A stretch of 64,000 bases of DNA from Onthophagus taurus (Eukaryota > Arthropoda > Insecta > Coleoptera > Scarabaeidae). Where the stretch lies: assembly GCF_036711975.1 (NCBI RefSeq), contig NC_091976.1, positions 27,838,001-27,902,000 of the forward strand, in the 5' to 3' direction. How positions within the stretch are numbered: the stretch's first letter is position 1; every line of letters begins with the position of its first letter. The position numbers and the translations under genes are program-made. A model generated the notes under the pieces. It ran no database searches. It was not told the origin of the DNA and saw nothing but the letters and a program-made list of their open reading frames with translations. This document shows positions 11,590-24,500 of this stretch, piece after piece.

Positions 11590-13290
11590 AAACAGGCACA
11601 TGGCCAAGGATCTTGAGTGTAGTGTATTTGGTAGTTGGGCCGTTCTCCTGCCACACTCTAACATCTTTGATGAAAGTTTATGCCCAGCCTTTGTATTGTG
11701 GCCATCTCTGTTGTCACCTATTCATCGTTTCCTCTCGACTTTCTTCAATCGGTTTATCCTTATTTCGCCAGTTCCTGGATCTTTCCTGGACAAGGAGATC
11801 CAAAGGGGGGCTTCGGTGGACACTGTTCTGTATGCTGCCGTTATACTTATAAATATTTTTCTTTCTACAGATCGTATTAGATTGTTGTACTTTTTGTACT
11901 TCAGGGCTTCTTCCCATGATGGGGCAGCGTAGAGCACCATCGATCTCACAACTGATCCTAGGAGTTTCCTCTTTGCTTCACTTGGTCATATAGACACTAA
12001 TTAGGTAATTTTATATCTGGCATAGTTCTTCTGCCTTCTAACACTACTATTTCTGTCTTTTCGGTTGCCAACGCTAAACCCATCTGACAAAGAGTCTGCA
12101 TTTTCATTCAAGCAGAATTCTGCTTTATCTTCGATTCGTTGTTTAGTCGATTCCTGTACAAGGACCGCGAAATCGTCTGCGTAAGCGATGATTGTTATAC
12201 CTTCCTCTGTTTTCATCGATACTATTTCTTCGTAGAATATATTCCAGAGTGTGCCACCAAGTACGGAACCCTGTTGTATGCCGCAAGTTATCCGTTTTTC
12301 TTCGGCTCCTGGTAATATAATTGTTCTTGTTGACAAGTATGATCTTACTAGTTTCTTAATGCTGGCAGATACATTTGTCTTTTTTATTGCGGATATTATT
12401 TTATGTCAAGGAACGGAATTAAATGCTAACGTCTAAGAGTATCATTACGGCATAACCTCTATTTGTGGGTGATATTGTTTTTCTTCTTTTTATCCTTTGC
12501 ACCACCGACATTATTGTTTCTACTTTTGCTAATTAAATTGTTTTCGTCTAATTCCCGGACCAATCGATTGTTGATGAGTCTCTCTAGCATTTTTCCTACC
12601 ACGCTTATCAAACATATTGGCCTATATAATTTTTTCTGGTCTATATTCTTCTTTGGCTTTTCGATTAACACCAATTTAGATCTTCGCCACACTTCTGGAA
12701 ATAACCCATTTTTAACCTAACCCAATCCAACCCAATCCAACAGTAACCATACTAAATTTGTAAATCTGCGTTAACATCTTTCAGAATAAAGTTAGCAACC
12801 CAACTCAACCAAATTACCAACACAACCTAACGTTTCTTTTAAGACAAGATCAGATAATATAATATACCTTTGGATCTTATGCAGCCCATTTAGCCCGGAA
12901 CTGTCCGTAAGTGTGTTTCTTCAGGACGATTCCAAAGTTTAACTAGTCAGAAGCTACGCCTGCGGTATTATCTGGACATACCATCTCTTTTCTCCAGATC
13001 TCTTCATAGTATTTTACAATTCTGTGTTTTAATGCTTCAATCTTTTATAATTCTGCCCAGTCTTTATTAGAAGCAGCTCCACGTTGGATTTTCTCATCGT
13101 ACTTTTTGCATTACAATATTCTCTCGGCTTCCACTTCTGCTGTTCTTTTCTCATTGTGTTGAGATCGAATTGAATTGTGAAATGGTCACTAAAGATTTTT
13201 GTCATATTATTATCAATCATTTTCCCTATGATTGGATGTTTTGCAACCCACCGAGAAATTTTTGGCATTCAAATTCGCATTCACTATCAC
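11590..13290 (-). mobile_element. R1-like non-LTR retrotransposon, degenerate
   Basis: Minus-strand fragments lie in the expected 5'-to-3' order. Near 13029-13268 is the end of the endonuclease domain (SDHFTIQFDL). At 12459-12692 is the RT fingers region (SKLVLIEKPKK, YRPICLISVVGKMLERLI). At 12001-12336 is the RT palm with GIQQGSVLGGTLWNIFY and the catalytic box YADDFAVLV (about 12165-12195). At 11722-11949 is the thumb and connection (VLYAAPSWEEALKYKK, AAYRTVSTEAPL). The ORFs are broken by frameshifts and stops. The GxxQGSxLGxTLWNI pattern and the late AYRTVS motif point to the R1 clade. Sites between fragments, such as 12714-12850, carry C/A-rich AACCCAATCCAAC repeats. Confidence 0.85.
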
Positions 13291-13750
13291 ATTCCCTTTC
13301 TTCACTTATATGTCTTTAGAAGAAAATAGCATGAAAAAAAAAACACAACTTAAGACTACCACATATACATCACCATATCCAAATTATCCATTACAGCAAC
13401 GATTTCTTAAGGTAGAGGAAATTTTACATAACAGTTTTTCTCGAATTTATAGCTGACGATTTAACAAACACTTGCAGTTGTGGAACCAAAAAGTTTCTTA
13501 CCATATCTTGCTTAACCAGACATAACAGCCTACAATGGTTCCTCCATGGCTACTAAATCTCCAATCAGCAATGCAAGAACCTATCTTTTATCTTTCTGCA
13601 CTCCGTTTTTTCACTTGGTCCTTTAATTAAACTGACTTTTGAGGTGGGCTGGTCAATAAGGACAATTTTGCAAACTACTTTTAGCTGTAGCATTTAAAGA
13701 AGACTGTTTTAAATGGCAGAGTGGAAAAGGATTTTTATACTTTATATACC
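13291..13750. other. Spacer before the tRNA gene
   Basis: AT-rich, no supported gene; a 74-codon plus-strand ORF at 13232-13456 overlaps retroelement sequence and looks accidental. Confidence 0.4.
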
Positions 13751-13823
13751 GGGGGCGTAGCTCAGATGGTAGAGCGCTCGCTTAGCATGCGAGAGGTACC
13801 GGGATCGATGCCCGGCGCCTCCA
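13751..13823 (+). tRNA. trnA-AGC: tRNA-Ala (anticodon AGC)
   Basis: A 73-nt cloverleaf. The acceptor stem GGGGGCG pairs with CGCCTCC plus discriminator A and includes the G3-U70 wobble pair that identifies tRNA-Ala. The D arm contains TAGCTCAGATGGTAGAGCGC (A box). The anticodon stem is CTCGC/GCGAG around CTTAGCATGC, giving AGC. The T arm is CCGGG-ATCGATG-CCCGG (B box); its loop starts with A where T54 is usual. CCA is not encoded as a tail (the C-C-A at 13821-13823 is the stem end plus discriminator). A short T run (TTTT at about 13830) follows as Pol III terminator. No intron. Confidence 0.96.
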
Positions 13824-15160
13824 TATATCTTTTATAATATAGCAGCTATCAATTCCATCTATTTTAATCCCTAATTCTTCAAAAAGTCGACAATTTTTTG
13901 TCGAGAAAATCTTTACTCCAGTACCTTGACTTCCGTTTGGTGTGTTCCGAAATACTACATAGAAGGATTATTGCAATGGTGGCTCCGATCTATCCATCCA
14001 AAGAAGACTACCCAACCAAGATTCTGAAAGAGCGACCAAGAGTAACAAATTATTCAGGTTTTGGACCAATTTTCGATCCACAAGGATGTTAATCGACATT
14101 ACTATAGCACTTGGCTTTGGGAACATCATGGATCCAAAAAACATCACCTGGATCCCAGATTACTGCCTGGGGGATGCTGGAAATGAAGAAAAAAGTTTTA
14201 AATAAAGTTTAAATTCAGCACAAACCTGACATTGATGTTAATATCGTTAACGTGTGCATTGTTTAGCACAATTTCGTACGAGAGAGGGAAAGAGATATAA
14301 CATAGTTAGAAGATTTGCTGTAAGATCAGATATAAAGTTAATGGTGTCTTATAAAAATTAATCCTTTGTCAAAATCGTAAATATGTTGTACTACTTTTCT
14401 GTGTTTTTTACTTGATTTTCTGGTTTTCAAGATGTTTATTATCTTCGCAACGACATCTGACATTGTTCTTTTAATCTCAAGAATCAGCTCGGCCAATTTA
14501 ACAAGACCTGGTTTTCTAAAAACTAATATAAATAAAAAATCGCCAACATACGATTCGACTCTAACAGACAATGTCGCACCGTTTTAGAAAGTTAGGTCAA
14601 AAAAAGTCGAAAGTGAAGATAAAAAAATTAAAATAAATAACGTTCTTAGTCTGTACAAAAGTTGATATGTAATTTTCGAACGCACTTTCACGCATATAAC
14701 AGGTGTTTGTTTCCGGTTATTTAGTTATTATCTTATTTTTAATGATCTAAATTGAGTTATAAAGAAATAAAAATCGATAATGATGTAAATTAAATTTAAC
14801 ATAATGTTTCAAATATAATTTGAGATTCAGAAAACGGTATCGTTCTTATAACTTTCTCGCTAAGACGATTAAATATAAGCGGAGCTAATTACTTTTTTAC
14901 TTTACATACGCTACCGAGAGAAATTTAAAAGTAGAAAACTAATATATAATTAATTAGATTTCTTAATCGTCCATTAACATTTTATTTCAAAAAAACTTTG
15001 TTATAAAATTTAAACCTTATAGTTTATTAATACTAAACATTATCTTAAAGAGAAGATTATGTATAAATAAAGTTTTTATGGAACTACTTAAAAAGAAAAG
15101 CTTTATTGGTTGATCTTTTGAAATGGCATTGAGTGTTAAACGTGAAATGTCGTAGTTCTT
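13824..15160. other. Intergenic stretch between tRNA-Ala and gene B
   Basis: About 13900-14190 is less AT-rich, with broken open frames (plus strand 64 codons ending FGPIFDPQGC; minus strand 14338-14571) that match nothing I know. They may be decayed mobile-element or gene remnants. The rest is AT-rich without signals. Confidence 0.3.
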
Positions 15161-15168
15161 AAGCAACT

Positions 15169-15176
15169 TATAAAAG
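15169..15176 (+). promoter_or_regulatory. Candidate TATA box for gene B
   Basis: TATAAAAG about 430 bp upstream of the gene B start codon. It would imply a 5' UTR of roughly 400 nt. No clear initiator follows, so this is tentative. Confidence 0.3.
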
Positions 15177-15305
15177 ATGATACCAACAAGGATAAAATGT
15201 TAATTAAAGTGAAGAGTTATGTGAGAATGGGTTTAGTGGTAAGAGATCTAAAAGAAATGAAAGAAAGAGAAAAAGAAAAATTGTTGATTTTTTAAGGTTG
15301 AAACC

Positions 15306-15428
15306 ATGTGCACTACGGCATCACCACCGTCTGTGGGGCCGTCGATGGGAAAATGTAGGTCGAAGTGTAGGAAAGGAAAGTGGATGGTTAACTGGCCGCC
15401 CATTGAGCTCGGAACATCCACTCTTTAA
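15306..15428 (+). other. Upstream ORF in the gene B leader (40 codons)
   Basis: ATG at 15306 in a purine -3 context opens a 40-codon frame (MCTTASPPSVGPSMGKCRSK ...) ending TAA at 15426-15428. It lies in a conspicuously GC-richer leader (15300-15480) ahead of the gene B start at 15600. It may be a translated uORF that dampens gene B, or simply leader sequence. A second frame (15298-15489, TTG start) is also open, so openness partly reflects base composition. Confidence 0.35.
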
Positions 15429-15599
15429 CGCTTTGCCAGTGTGTTCGGTACATCGCGATCAACACAACCAGAAGCAGCTGAAGACATAGAATTTCAGTGT
15501 TAAAAATATTTTTTTAAGACCTTGTTTGAAGTAGTTTGTGTGGAAAATTCCTTAAAGTAAAATAAAAATTTATTATTAAGTGATTTAAAACTAAAAATA

Positions 15600-18500
15600 A
15601 TGGAGCTTTTTAAGGTGAGTTAAAAAATGTTGAAATTGAACTTTTCTTTTCTATAAAAATTTTAATTTTCAATGTCACGGTCTCTTTGAAAATAAAATAA
15701 AAAAAAAACGTTTTAAATAAGTGAGAGTTGGTTGTTGGAATTTCGCCAAATACCGTGAAAGAGATGTCTGGTGTGGTATAACTTTCTTCTGTTCGTTGAC
15801 CATTTTCACTGGTCGGGAAAATTGACCGGCTGTTACGAACGGAATGGTGAATAGAAACGATTCGTTAGATTGCTAGTTCCACCAATAAATTGATATTAAA
15901 CGGATAAGCAGAGTTTTCTAATTGGTTTTTGCTATAGTTGCGGTTGATAATTTTAAATGAATCTCTGTTTATATCTATTTGCTTTGGGAAATCTTTCACC
16001 TTCAAAGAAATTTAATCTAAGATCATTTCTTTTAACAAAAAAATAATTGATTTCTTCTTTCAATTCAAATGAAAGTAATAAAAAGTTAGAAAGAAAAACT
16101 AAATCTATAAGGATTCTATAAATCCAGTAAATATTTATACCAGTTGCTTTACAACAAATTGAATGCTGCATTCAAATATTGAAGTTAGTTCCTGTACAAT
16201 CTTTTGACTAGAAATGCAGTAGAAGAAGGAAACATTTTATACTAGAATGTTTCCTTGTTGCAAATTGATATTACAAGTGTTGGGTTGGACCATTAAGATA
16301 AACTAGTTGATTTCAGAAGAAGTTTTGTAATTCTAAATGGCAGAAATTGGCAGAATAAAGTGAGTGTTAGAAATGTTCTTGTTTGGATAATAACTTTTAG
16401 CAGATCTTATACCATTACCATATCAAGCGAGAAAGATATTTTCCAAGCCAAAAACTTTGTGACAGAATTAAAACGTTATCAAAATACACTCAGTAAAGGC
16501 CTTTGGAATCAATTTTAGCAAAATATGCATTCTTTCATTCCATTACAACATAAATAAACATTGCACGCAGTACATTTTGAGTGGGGTCTAGCTTTCGCAG
16601 AACAATTTTCACAACTTCCTCTTTCTTTTGAACTTGCGCTACAACATTTTTGTAGGCGCAGTAAATTTGAATATTTATTTATCAGACCTGTATCTACAGA
16701 ACGACAAAAATCTGATAGAATATTGAGAATAAACATATTGAGCAAAAACTAACATTTTCAAAAATTCCTGGAAGCCGTGTTTATTGAAATTAAGAAATGA
16801 AACTTGTTTTAAATTGAAGCTTAAAGCTTTCTCTTTAAAATGATGTATAATAATTGTTGGGTTGGATTGGAAAAATATTGAGAAAAAAAATGTTGAAACA
16901 AAACTTACATTTTCGTATAACCTAAAAGAGTTAAAAAAAACGTTAATTTAAAAATTCCTGGAAGCCGTATTTATTGAAATTAAGGAATGAGACTTATTCT
17001 AAATTAAAGCTCAAAGCTTGCTCTTTAAAGTGATGTATAATAATTGTTGAGTTGAATTGGAAAAATATTGAGAAAAAAAATTTTGAAATACAACTTACAT
17101 TTTCGTATAACCTAAATGTGTCAAAAAAGATGCTGATTTAAAAATTCCTGGAAGCCGTATTTATTGAAATTAAGGAATGAGACTTATCTTAATTAAAGCT
17201 CAAAGCTTTCTCTTTAAAATGATGTATAATAATTGTTGGGTTGGATTGGAAAAATATTGAGAAAAAAAATTTTGAAACTAAACTTACATTTTCGTATAAC
17301 CTAAAAGTGGCAAAAAAGATGCTAATTTAAAAATTTCTGGAAGCCGTATTTATTGAAACTAAGGAATGAGACTTATTCTAAACTAAAGCTCAAAGCTTTC
17401 TCTTTAAAGTGATGTATAATAATTGTTGGGGTTGATTGGAAAAATATTGAGAAAAAAATGTTGACATAAAACTAACGTTTTCGTATAACCTAAAAGTGTC
17501 AAAAAGATGGTAATTTAAAAATTCCTGGAAGCCGTATTTATTGAAATTAAGGAATGAGACTTATTCTAAATTAAAGCTCAAAGCTTTCTCTTTAAAACGA
17601 TGTATAATAATTGTTGGGTTGGATTGGAAAAATATTGAGAAAAAAAATTTTGAAATACAACTTACATTTTCTTATAACCTAAATGTGTCAAAAAAGATGC
17701 TGATTTAAAAATTCCTGGAAGCCGTATTTATTGAAATTAAGGAATGAGACTTATTCTAAATTAAAGCTCAAAGCTTGCTCTTTAAAGTGATGTATAATAA
17801 TTGTTGAGTTGAATTGGAAAAATATTGAGAAAAAAAATTTTGAAATACAACTTACATTTTCGTATAACCTAAATGTGTCAAAAAAGATGCTGATTTAAAA
17901 ATTCCTGGAAGCCGTATTTATTGAAATTAAGGAATGAGACTTATTCTAAATTAAAGCTCAAAGCTTTCTCTTTAAAACGATGTATAATAATTGTTGGGTT
18001 GGATTGGAAAAATATTGAGAAAAAAAAAGTTGAAACAAAACTTACATTTTCGTATAACCTAAAAGTGTCAAAAAAGATATTAATTTTAACATTTAAAACA
18101 AATTTTCCAAAATCAGCTCACTTTGTGGTTTCTGTAATAGTTTAATGTATGTTTACAAATATAACAAGATTGTTTAGAAATAATTTGTCGATCTTCTATG
18201 ACTCTATGACATTCAAATTAGATTTGCCCTTTTCTGAATTTTGACTTAATTCAAATTTAATTCGATTTCTCAAAGCTCTAAAGTACAAGAATATGTCTAG
18301 AATTACATTAATCAAAAAGTGCATGAAAAATGAAAAACTAGACTTGAAAGAGACAATGAGCGTGATAGTTGATTGTTGCTGGATTCATGGAAGCAAATGG
18401 TTTGTAAATTGTGGAAACTCTTAGAGATGAGAAAACAGGATAGGATAAGATTGGAAATGATAAAGCAATTCATGAAGATCATGATGTGTCTTAGTTGCGT

Positions 18501-21500
18501 GTCCAAGTTGTACATTCAATGCAAATCGAAGTGCAGATTCCTGAATGAATAAAAGTTAGCTAAGGTGATTATGATGCTTAAAGACCTTAATAGCAGATTT
18601 CTGTGTTATCGTCATATAGAAATGTCGGCGTTGACTAAATGGTTGTGATTTAAACGTTAGGTCTATATCTATAATGTCGACTAGGAGTTTGTGCGTGATG
18701 AGCAAATCGAATTTATGGCTGGAAGTACGGAGAATGCGATATTCTCTGGCTTATACGAGAATGCCTGGGTTCAAGAGTTCTGTAATTCGAACAGTTCTGA
18801 ACCCCCAGTATGCGTGGAAAGGTTCAGAACTGTTCGGATTACAGAACTATTGAACCAAAACAGGCCTTATGGCAAAAGACGTCAGTATGAATTACCTAAG
18901 TTCCAAAACATTATCATTATGCGGATGATTTATTGACATGCATTGTTGTATGGTGAAGTCAGCTTTATATCATTAGATAATATCTGATTTAGAGTTAGGT
19001 ATTTGGAGTTGGACAACTGTGTATGTTATTCAGTTGATTTCCTTTGTATTTGTATTGGATTGCTTAGGACTTGGGTTACTTAATGGTTCAGTTGCTGTGT
19101 CGCTTAGTTGTTTTCCAGTTGGGTTGTTCTGTGAAACAGTTGGTTTGATGTTTGGATTCACTAAGTTTTGTGCAGTTCTATTGTGGTTTAGTTACTTTGA
19201 TGTTGATTTCCTTAAAGTTGAATTATTTAGTGGATTAGTTTTTGGAATTGCTTTGAGGTTGGGTTGCTTTAAACTTGAGTTGCTGATTTGTTTATTGAAT
19301 TCTCGTATTGAACTCATTGGTTGAGTTGTTTTCAGGTTGCCAACTAAGTTACTACTAAGTTACTAATTCGTTCTGTCACTTTGTAATTTGCTTGATTTGA
19401 TGATGGGTTACTCAACAACTGGTTTCTTTAGGAGGTGCTGCTTTAGGGTTGGATTGGCTTGTCTTGAGTAGGTTTACGTTAACTTAAATGCTTTATGAGC
19501 CCTGGCATTCTGATTGCGCTGATGATGGAAAGTGGAATGTCTCTTTTCTTTCCTTTGTGAGACAGTTCATCACGACTTCACTTGTTACTCTTTGGCTTAA
19601 GAGATAGACCCCATTTCTTGTGGTCAACAAATAAAGCAAGATTGAGAAGCAACTGGAGATTCATACAGAATGGCAAAAGAGGTGGGATATTTTAAAAAAC
19701 AGTCAGCTAGGCTTGTATATTGCTTTTTCTCTTACCTGGTTATGGTCTTATAAGGTCAATGTTGTTGATGCTGGAATTCGAAGACAGAAATATTTGTCAG
19801 GAATGTATATAGGATATTCTTGTTTCATAGTTCTTCTTGTTCTGTGCTATATATAAGTCAATAGCTCTAAAAATATATATGTTTGGCTGAATATACATGA
19901 AAATCTTCTTTTTGGGATTCAAATCATTTCTAGAAAGTAGTGGTCTTGTTGAAAAAAAGCTTGTAATTTTTTGATGGTGATAGTCAAATTCTGTCAAAAG
20001 GTTCCCTAAAGACAAGCCTTTTCTTCGTTGCTCTGCAAGTTTTCTATGAAAACCATATAAGTTTGAAGACTTTGTATGCTTAATTGACGTTTTATTTCAT
20101 TTTGAACAACTTATTTCCTTTCTTTATCAATCCTGATAAAATTCTTCCTCAATTACTTTAACATGTTTAATACAAAATAATCATCACGACCCACTAACTC
20201 AACAAGCTTCTTCGTTCAACTTCTTTGTTTTTACTTCTTCGTTCCGTTAATTGATACGATTTTATAAATGAGTCTAAAGATAGAAGTTAAAACATAAAGA
20301 AAAAAAATGTATGAGTAAATTGTAAAAATAATAAGAACAAGAACTAAAGTGGGCGATCTTCACACAATGGCCTTTTTTTTTCTCGTTTACCACCTTTCTA
20401 GAGTTAGCGTTAAAAATTCCTTCGAGGTGATTTGCGACCGACGATTTATCTTCGTCTTCTTACGTCCAGACCAATTTTTTTGTACCCCGTATTATTATGG
20501 TAGCAGCTGTCCGCACAAAGACCGATTCTTTAATGAGGGTTAAAGTGAAATAAAAAAATTAATGAGAAACAAACAGGCAATAATCGACGCAAAAAATTGA
20601 TTAAAAAAATTACGAATTTAATGAAAATGAAAGGAATGTTTTTCTTGTATTTTCACATTTCCGAACACGTGTTAATGTAGGAAGAAGCATCGTTTCGTCC
20701 ATGAAATTATAATCTTTTGATTAAATTTGATTATATTTGCATGATTTCAAAATGAAATGTCACTTCCTTATTTTTTCCAAAAATGCAAAACAACTTGCAA
20801 CATTAATCTTTGAAGTGTTCTTCTTCCATTATTAAAACGTCCAGTTGGCAATTTTAGATCTAATCGACATAACAACACGAATTACACACGCCTTCGCCGT
20901 CAATCAACGCGTTTTACAAGTTTAGATTTACATGAAACCATCATTAATCACTTTTTGAATGTAAATTTCATCGGTGTGGTTAACTAATTCTTTGTTATTA
21001 CACTTGTTCAACATTGAATCGTTTAAATTTTTAGCATTTTTTTCGAAGGTCGTTTACAAACACGTGTCGAGCGAAGGAAAAGTTTTAGACACGTGTTTAA
21101 AAAACGTGATTGAAAAAGGAAAACGAAAAGTAAAAAAAAGATATTTATTAATCTGTCACGTCTGAAATTTGTGGTTAAAAAGTTATTAAAACGAATGCGG
21201 TTTAAGATTTTTATGGGTTCATAAAAGATCTTGAACCTTATTAGGTGAAAGAGATAACTTTAAAATTATGGTTAGCTACTTTCGGTTTTGTATGTTACTT
21301 TTTTTTTATACAAAATAAAAACTTTTGCTGCTCTACATTTTCTATAAAACACAATATGAGAACGAATGTTCGCTCTAAAAACAATGTGGGTTATGTTATT
21401 AGACTATGAACAAGTGTATAGAGAGATTAGAGAGAGAGTCACGATTTTACAATAGAAAATCGCAATTATTTTACTTTCTTTTGGGGTTTTGCGGCAATTC

Positions 21501-24500
21501 GTGATACTGATATTAACATATTTATTTAAGATTTTATTAAATTCCTTTTTCTTGATTTAATCAATAAATTTATATTGTTATTATCTATTTAATACATCTA
21601 TATATTTAACTACAATTGTTAATGTATGTACATAGATAGAATCCAACCTCGAATTACCCCGAGATTCCGGGTATTCCCCGAGTTATCTAAACGATGTCTA
21701 AATCAAAGGCCTATCACTAGACCTAGAACCAGAATTATTCGGTTTAGCCCTACGTCCGTTAAGACGGCTAAACCCGTATATTTCTAGTTCTAGGTCTAGT
21801 GTTAGCTCCAATGCTAGTGTTAGTTCTTGCTTTAGTGGCTATTCAGTGTTAGGTTGTTGCATATTTTTCATTGAACCTAAACTAGAACTAGCACTAGACT
21901 AATAATCTAGCACTGAATAACAAGTACAACTAGAACTAACACTAGACAAACAGTCTAGCACTGAATAACAACTAAAACTAACACTAGATCTAGAACTAGA
22001 ATCATTCGGGTTTAGCCCTACGTCTTAAGACGGCTAAACCCGACTGTTTCTAGTTCTAGATCTAGTGTTAGTTTTAATGCTAGTGTTAGTCCTTGTTTTA
22101 GTTGTTATTCAGTGTTAAATTGTTGTATATTTTTCATTGAACCTAAACTAGAACTAACATTAGATTAATAATCTAGCACTGAATAACGACTACAGCTGGA
22201 ACTAACACTAGATCTAGAACTAGAATCATTCGGGTTTAGCCCTACGTCTCTTAAGACGGCTAAACCCGAATATTTCTAGTTCTAGGTCTAGTGTTAGTTG
22301 TAATGCTAGTGTTAGTTCTTGCTTTAGTTGCTATTCAGTGTTAGGTTGTTGTATACTTTTCATTGAACCTAAACTAGAACTAACACTAGACAAACAATCT
22401 AGCACTGAATAACTACTAAAACTAACACTAGTGTTAGTCCTTGTTTTGTTGTTGTTCAGTGTTAAATTGTTGTATATTTTTCATTGAACCTAAACTAGAA
22501 CTAACAGTAGATTAATAATCTAGCACTGAATAACGACTACAGCTGGAACTAACACTAGATCTAGAACTAGAATCATTCGGGTTTAGCCCCACGTCTCTTA
22601 AGACGGCTAAACCCGAATATTTCTAGTTCTAGGTCTAGTGTTAGTTGTAATGCTAGTGTTAGTTCTTGCTTTAGTTGCTATTCAGTGTTAGGTTGTTGTA
22701 TATTTTTCATTGAACCTAAACTAGAACTAACCCTAGACAAACAATCTAGCACTGAATAACAACTAAAACTAACACTAGATCTAGAACTAGAATCATTCGG
22801 GTTTAGCCCTACGTCTTAAGACGGCTAAACCCGAATGTTTCTAGTTCTAGATCTAGTATTAGTTCTAATGCTAGTGTTAGTCTTTGTTTTGTTGTTATTC
22901 AGTGTTAAATTGTTGTATATTTTTCATTGAACCTAAACTAGAACTAACAGTAGATTAATAATCTAGCACTGAATAACGACTACAGCTGGAACTAACACTA
23001 GATCTAGAAGTAGAATCATTCGGGTTTAGCCCTACGTCTCTTAAGACGGCTAAACCCGAATATTTCTAGTTCTAGGTCTAGTGTTAGTTGTAATGCTAGT
23101 GTTAGTTCTTGCTTTAGTTGCTGTTCAGTGTTAGGTTGTTGTATATTTTTCATTGAACCTAAACTAGAACTAACACTAGACAAACAATCTAGCACTGAAT
23201 AACAACTAAAACTAACACTAGATCTAGAACTAGAATCATTCGGGTTTAGCCCTACGTCTTAAGACGGCTAAACCCGAATGTTTCTAGTTCTAGATCTAGT
23301 GTTAGTTCTAATGCTAGTGTTAGTCTTTGTTTTGTTGTTATTCAGTGTTAAATTGTTGTATATTTTTCATTGAACCTAAACTAGAACTAACAGTAGATTA
23401 ATAATCTAGCACTGAATAACGACTACAGCTGGAACTAACACTAGATCTAGAACTAGAATCATTCGGGTTTAGCCCTACGTCTCTTAAGAAGGCTAAACCC
23501 GAATATTTCTAGTTCTAGGTCTAGTGTTAGTTGTAATGCTAGTGTTAGTTCTTGTTTTAGTTATTATTCAGTGTTAGATTGTTATATATTTTTCATTGAA
23601 CCTAAACTAGAACTAACACTAGACTAATAATCTAGTACTTAATAACAACTAAAACTAGAACTAACACTAGATATAGAACAAGAATCATTCGGGTTTAGCC
23701 CTATGTCTTTTAAGACGGCTAAACCCGAATGTTTCTAGTTCTAGATCTAGTGTTACTTCTAATGCTAGTGTTAGTTCTTGTTTTCGTTGTTATTCAGTGT
23801 TAGATCGTTGTATATTTTTCATTGAACCTAAACTAGAACTAACACTGGACTAATAATCTAGCACTGAATAACAAGTACAACTAGAACTAACACTAGATCT
23901 AGAACTAGAATCATTCGGGCTTAGCCCTACGTCTATTCAGACGGCTAAACCCAAATGTTTCTAGTTCTAGATCTAGTGTTAGTTCTTGTTTTAGTTGTTA
24001 TTCAGTGTTAGATTGTTGTATATTTTTCATTGAACTAAAACCAGAAGATTTAGATTTTACAATTTTAGATCATTTCAAAAATTTATTTCTCAAAAACTAA
24101 AAGCGATTTTTCAAAACGGCTTGTTGCATTAAAAAGAGGATATTTTAATTAATAATTGGTGATATTTCCACAAGGATCCTTCAAGAAATTAATTTTATAG
24201 CGAATTTTGAAAGTTATCGATGAAAATTGCAACATCGAAAATTTTGTCAAAACTTCAAATATTGTTTTCTCAAAAACTAAAAGTTATTTTTCAAAATGGG
24301 TTAGTTCATTGGAAAGATGACACTTTTATTAACTCTTTGGGAAATTTTCATACTCATATTCCAAGAAATGGATTTTATACAAATTTTTAAAACTTAATCG
24401 GCGAAAATTGTAAAATTCGAAAAAATTTTGATCATTTCAAAAATTTATTTCTCAAAAATTAAAAGTGATTTTTCAAAACGGCTTTTTGCATTAAAAAGAG

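Noticed and set aside
11600..11949. Four overlapping ORFs on both strands
   Set aside because: Only the minus-strand frame matches a known domain (R1-like C-terminus); the others are shadows.
19019..19324. 101-codon hydrophobic ORF on the plus strand
   Set aside because: The hydrophobic composition is the expected antisense reading of a T+G-rich stretch; the minus strand is the more protein-like one.
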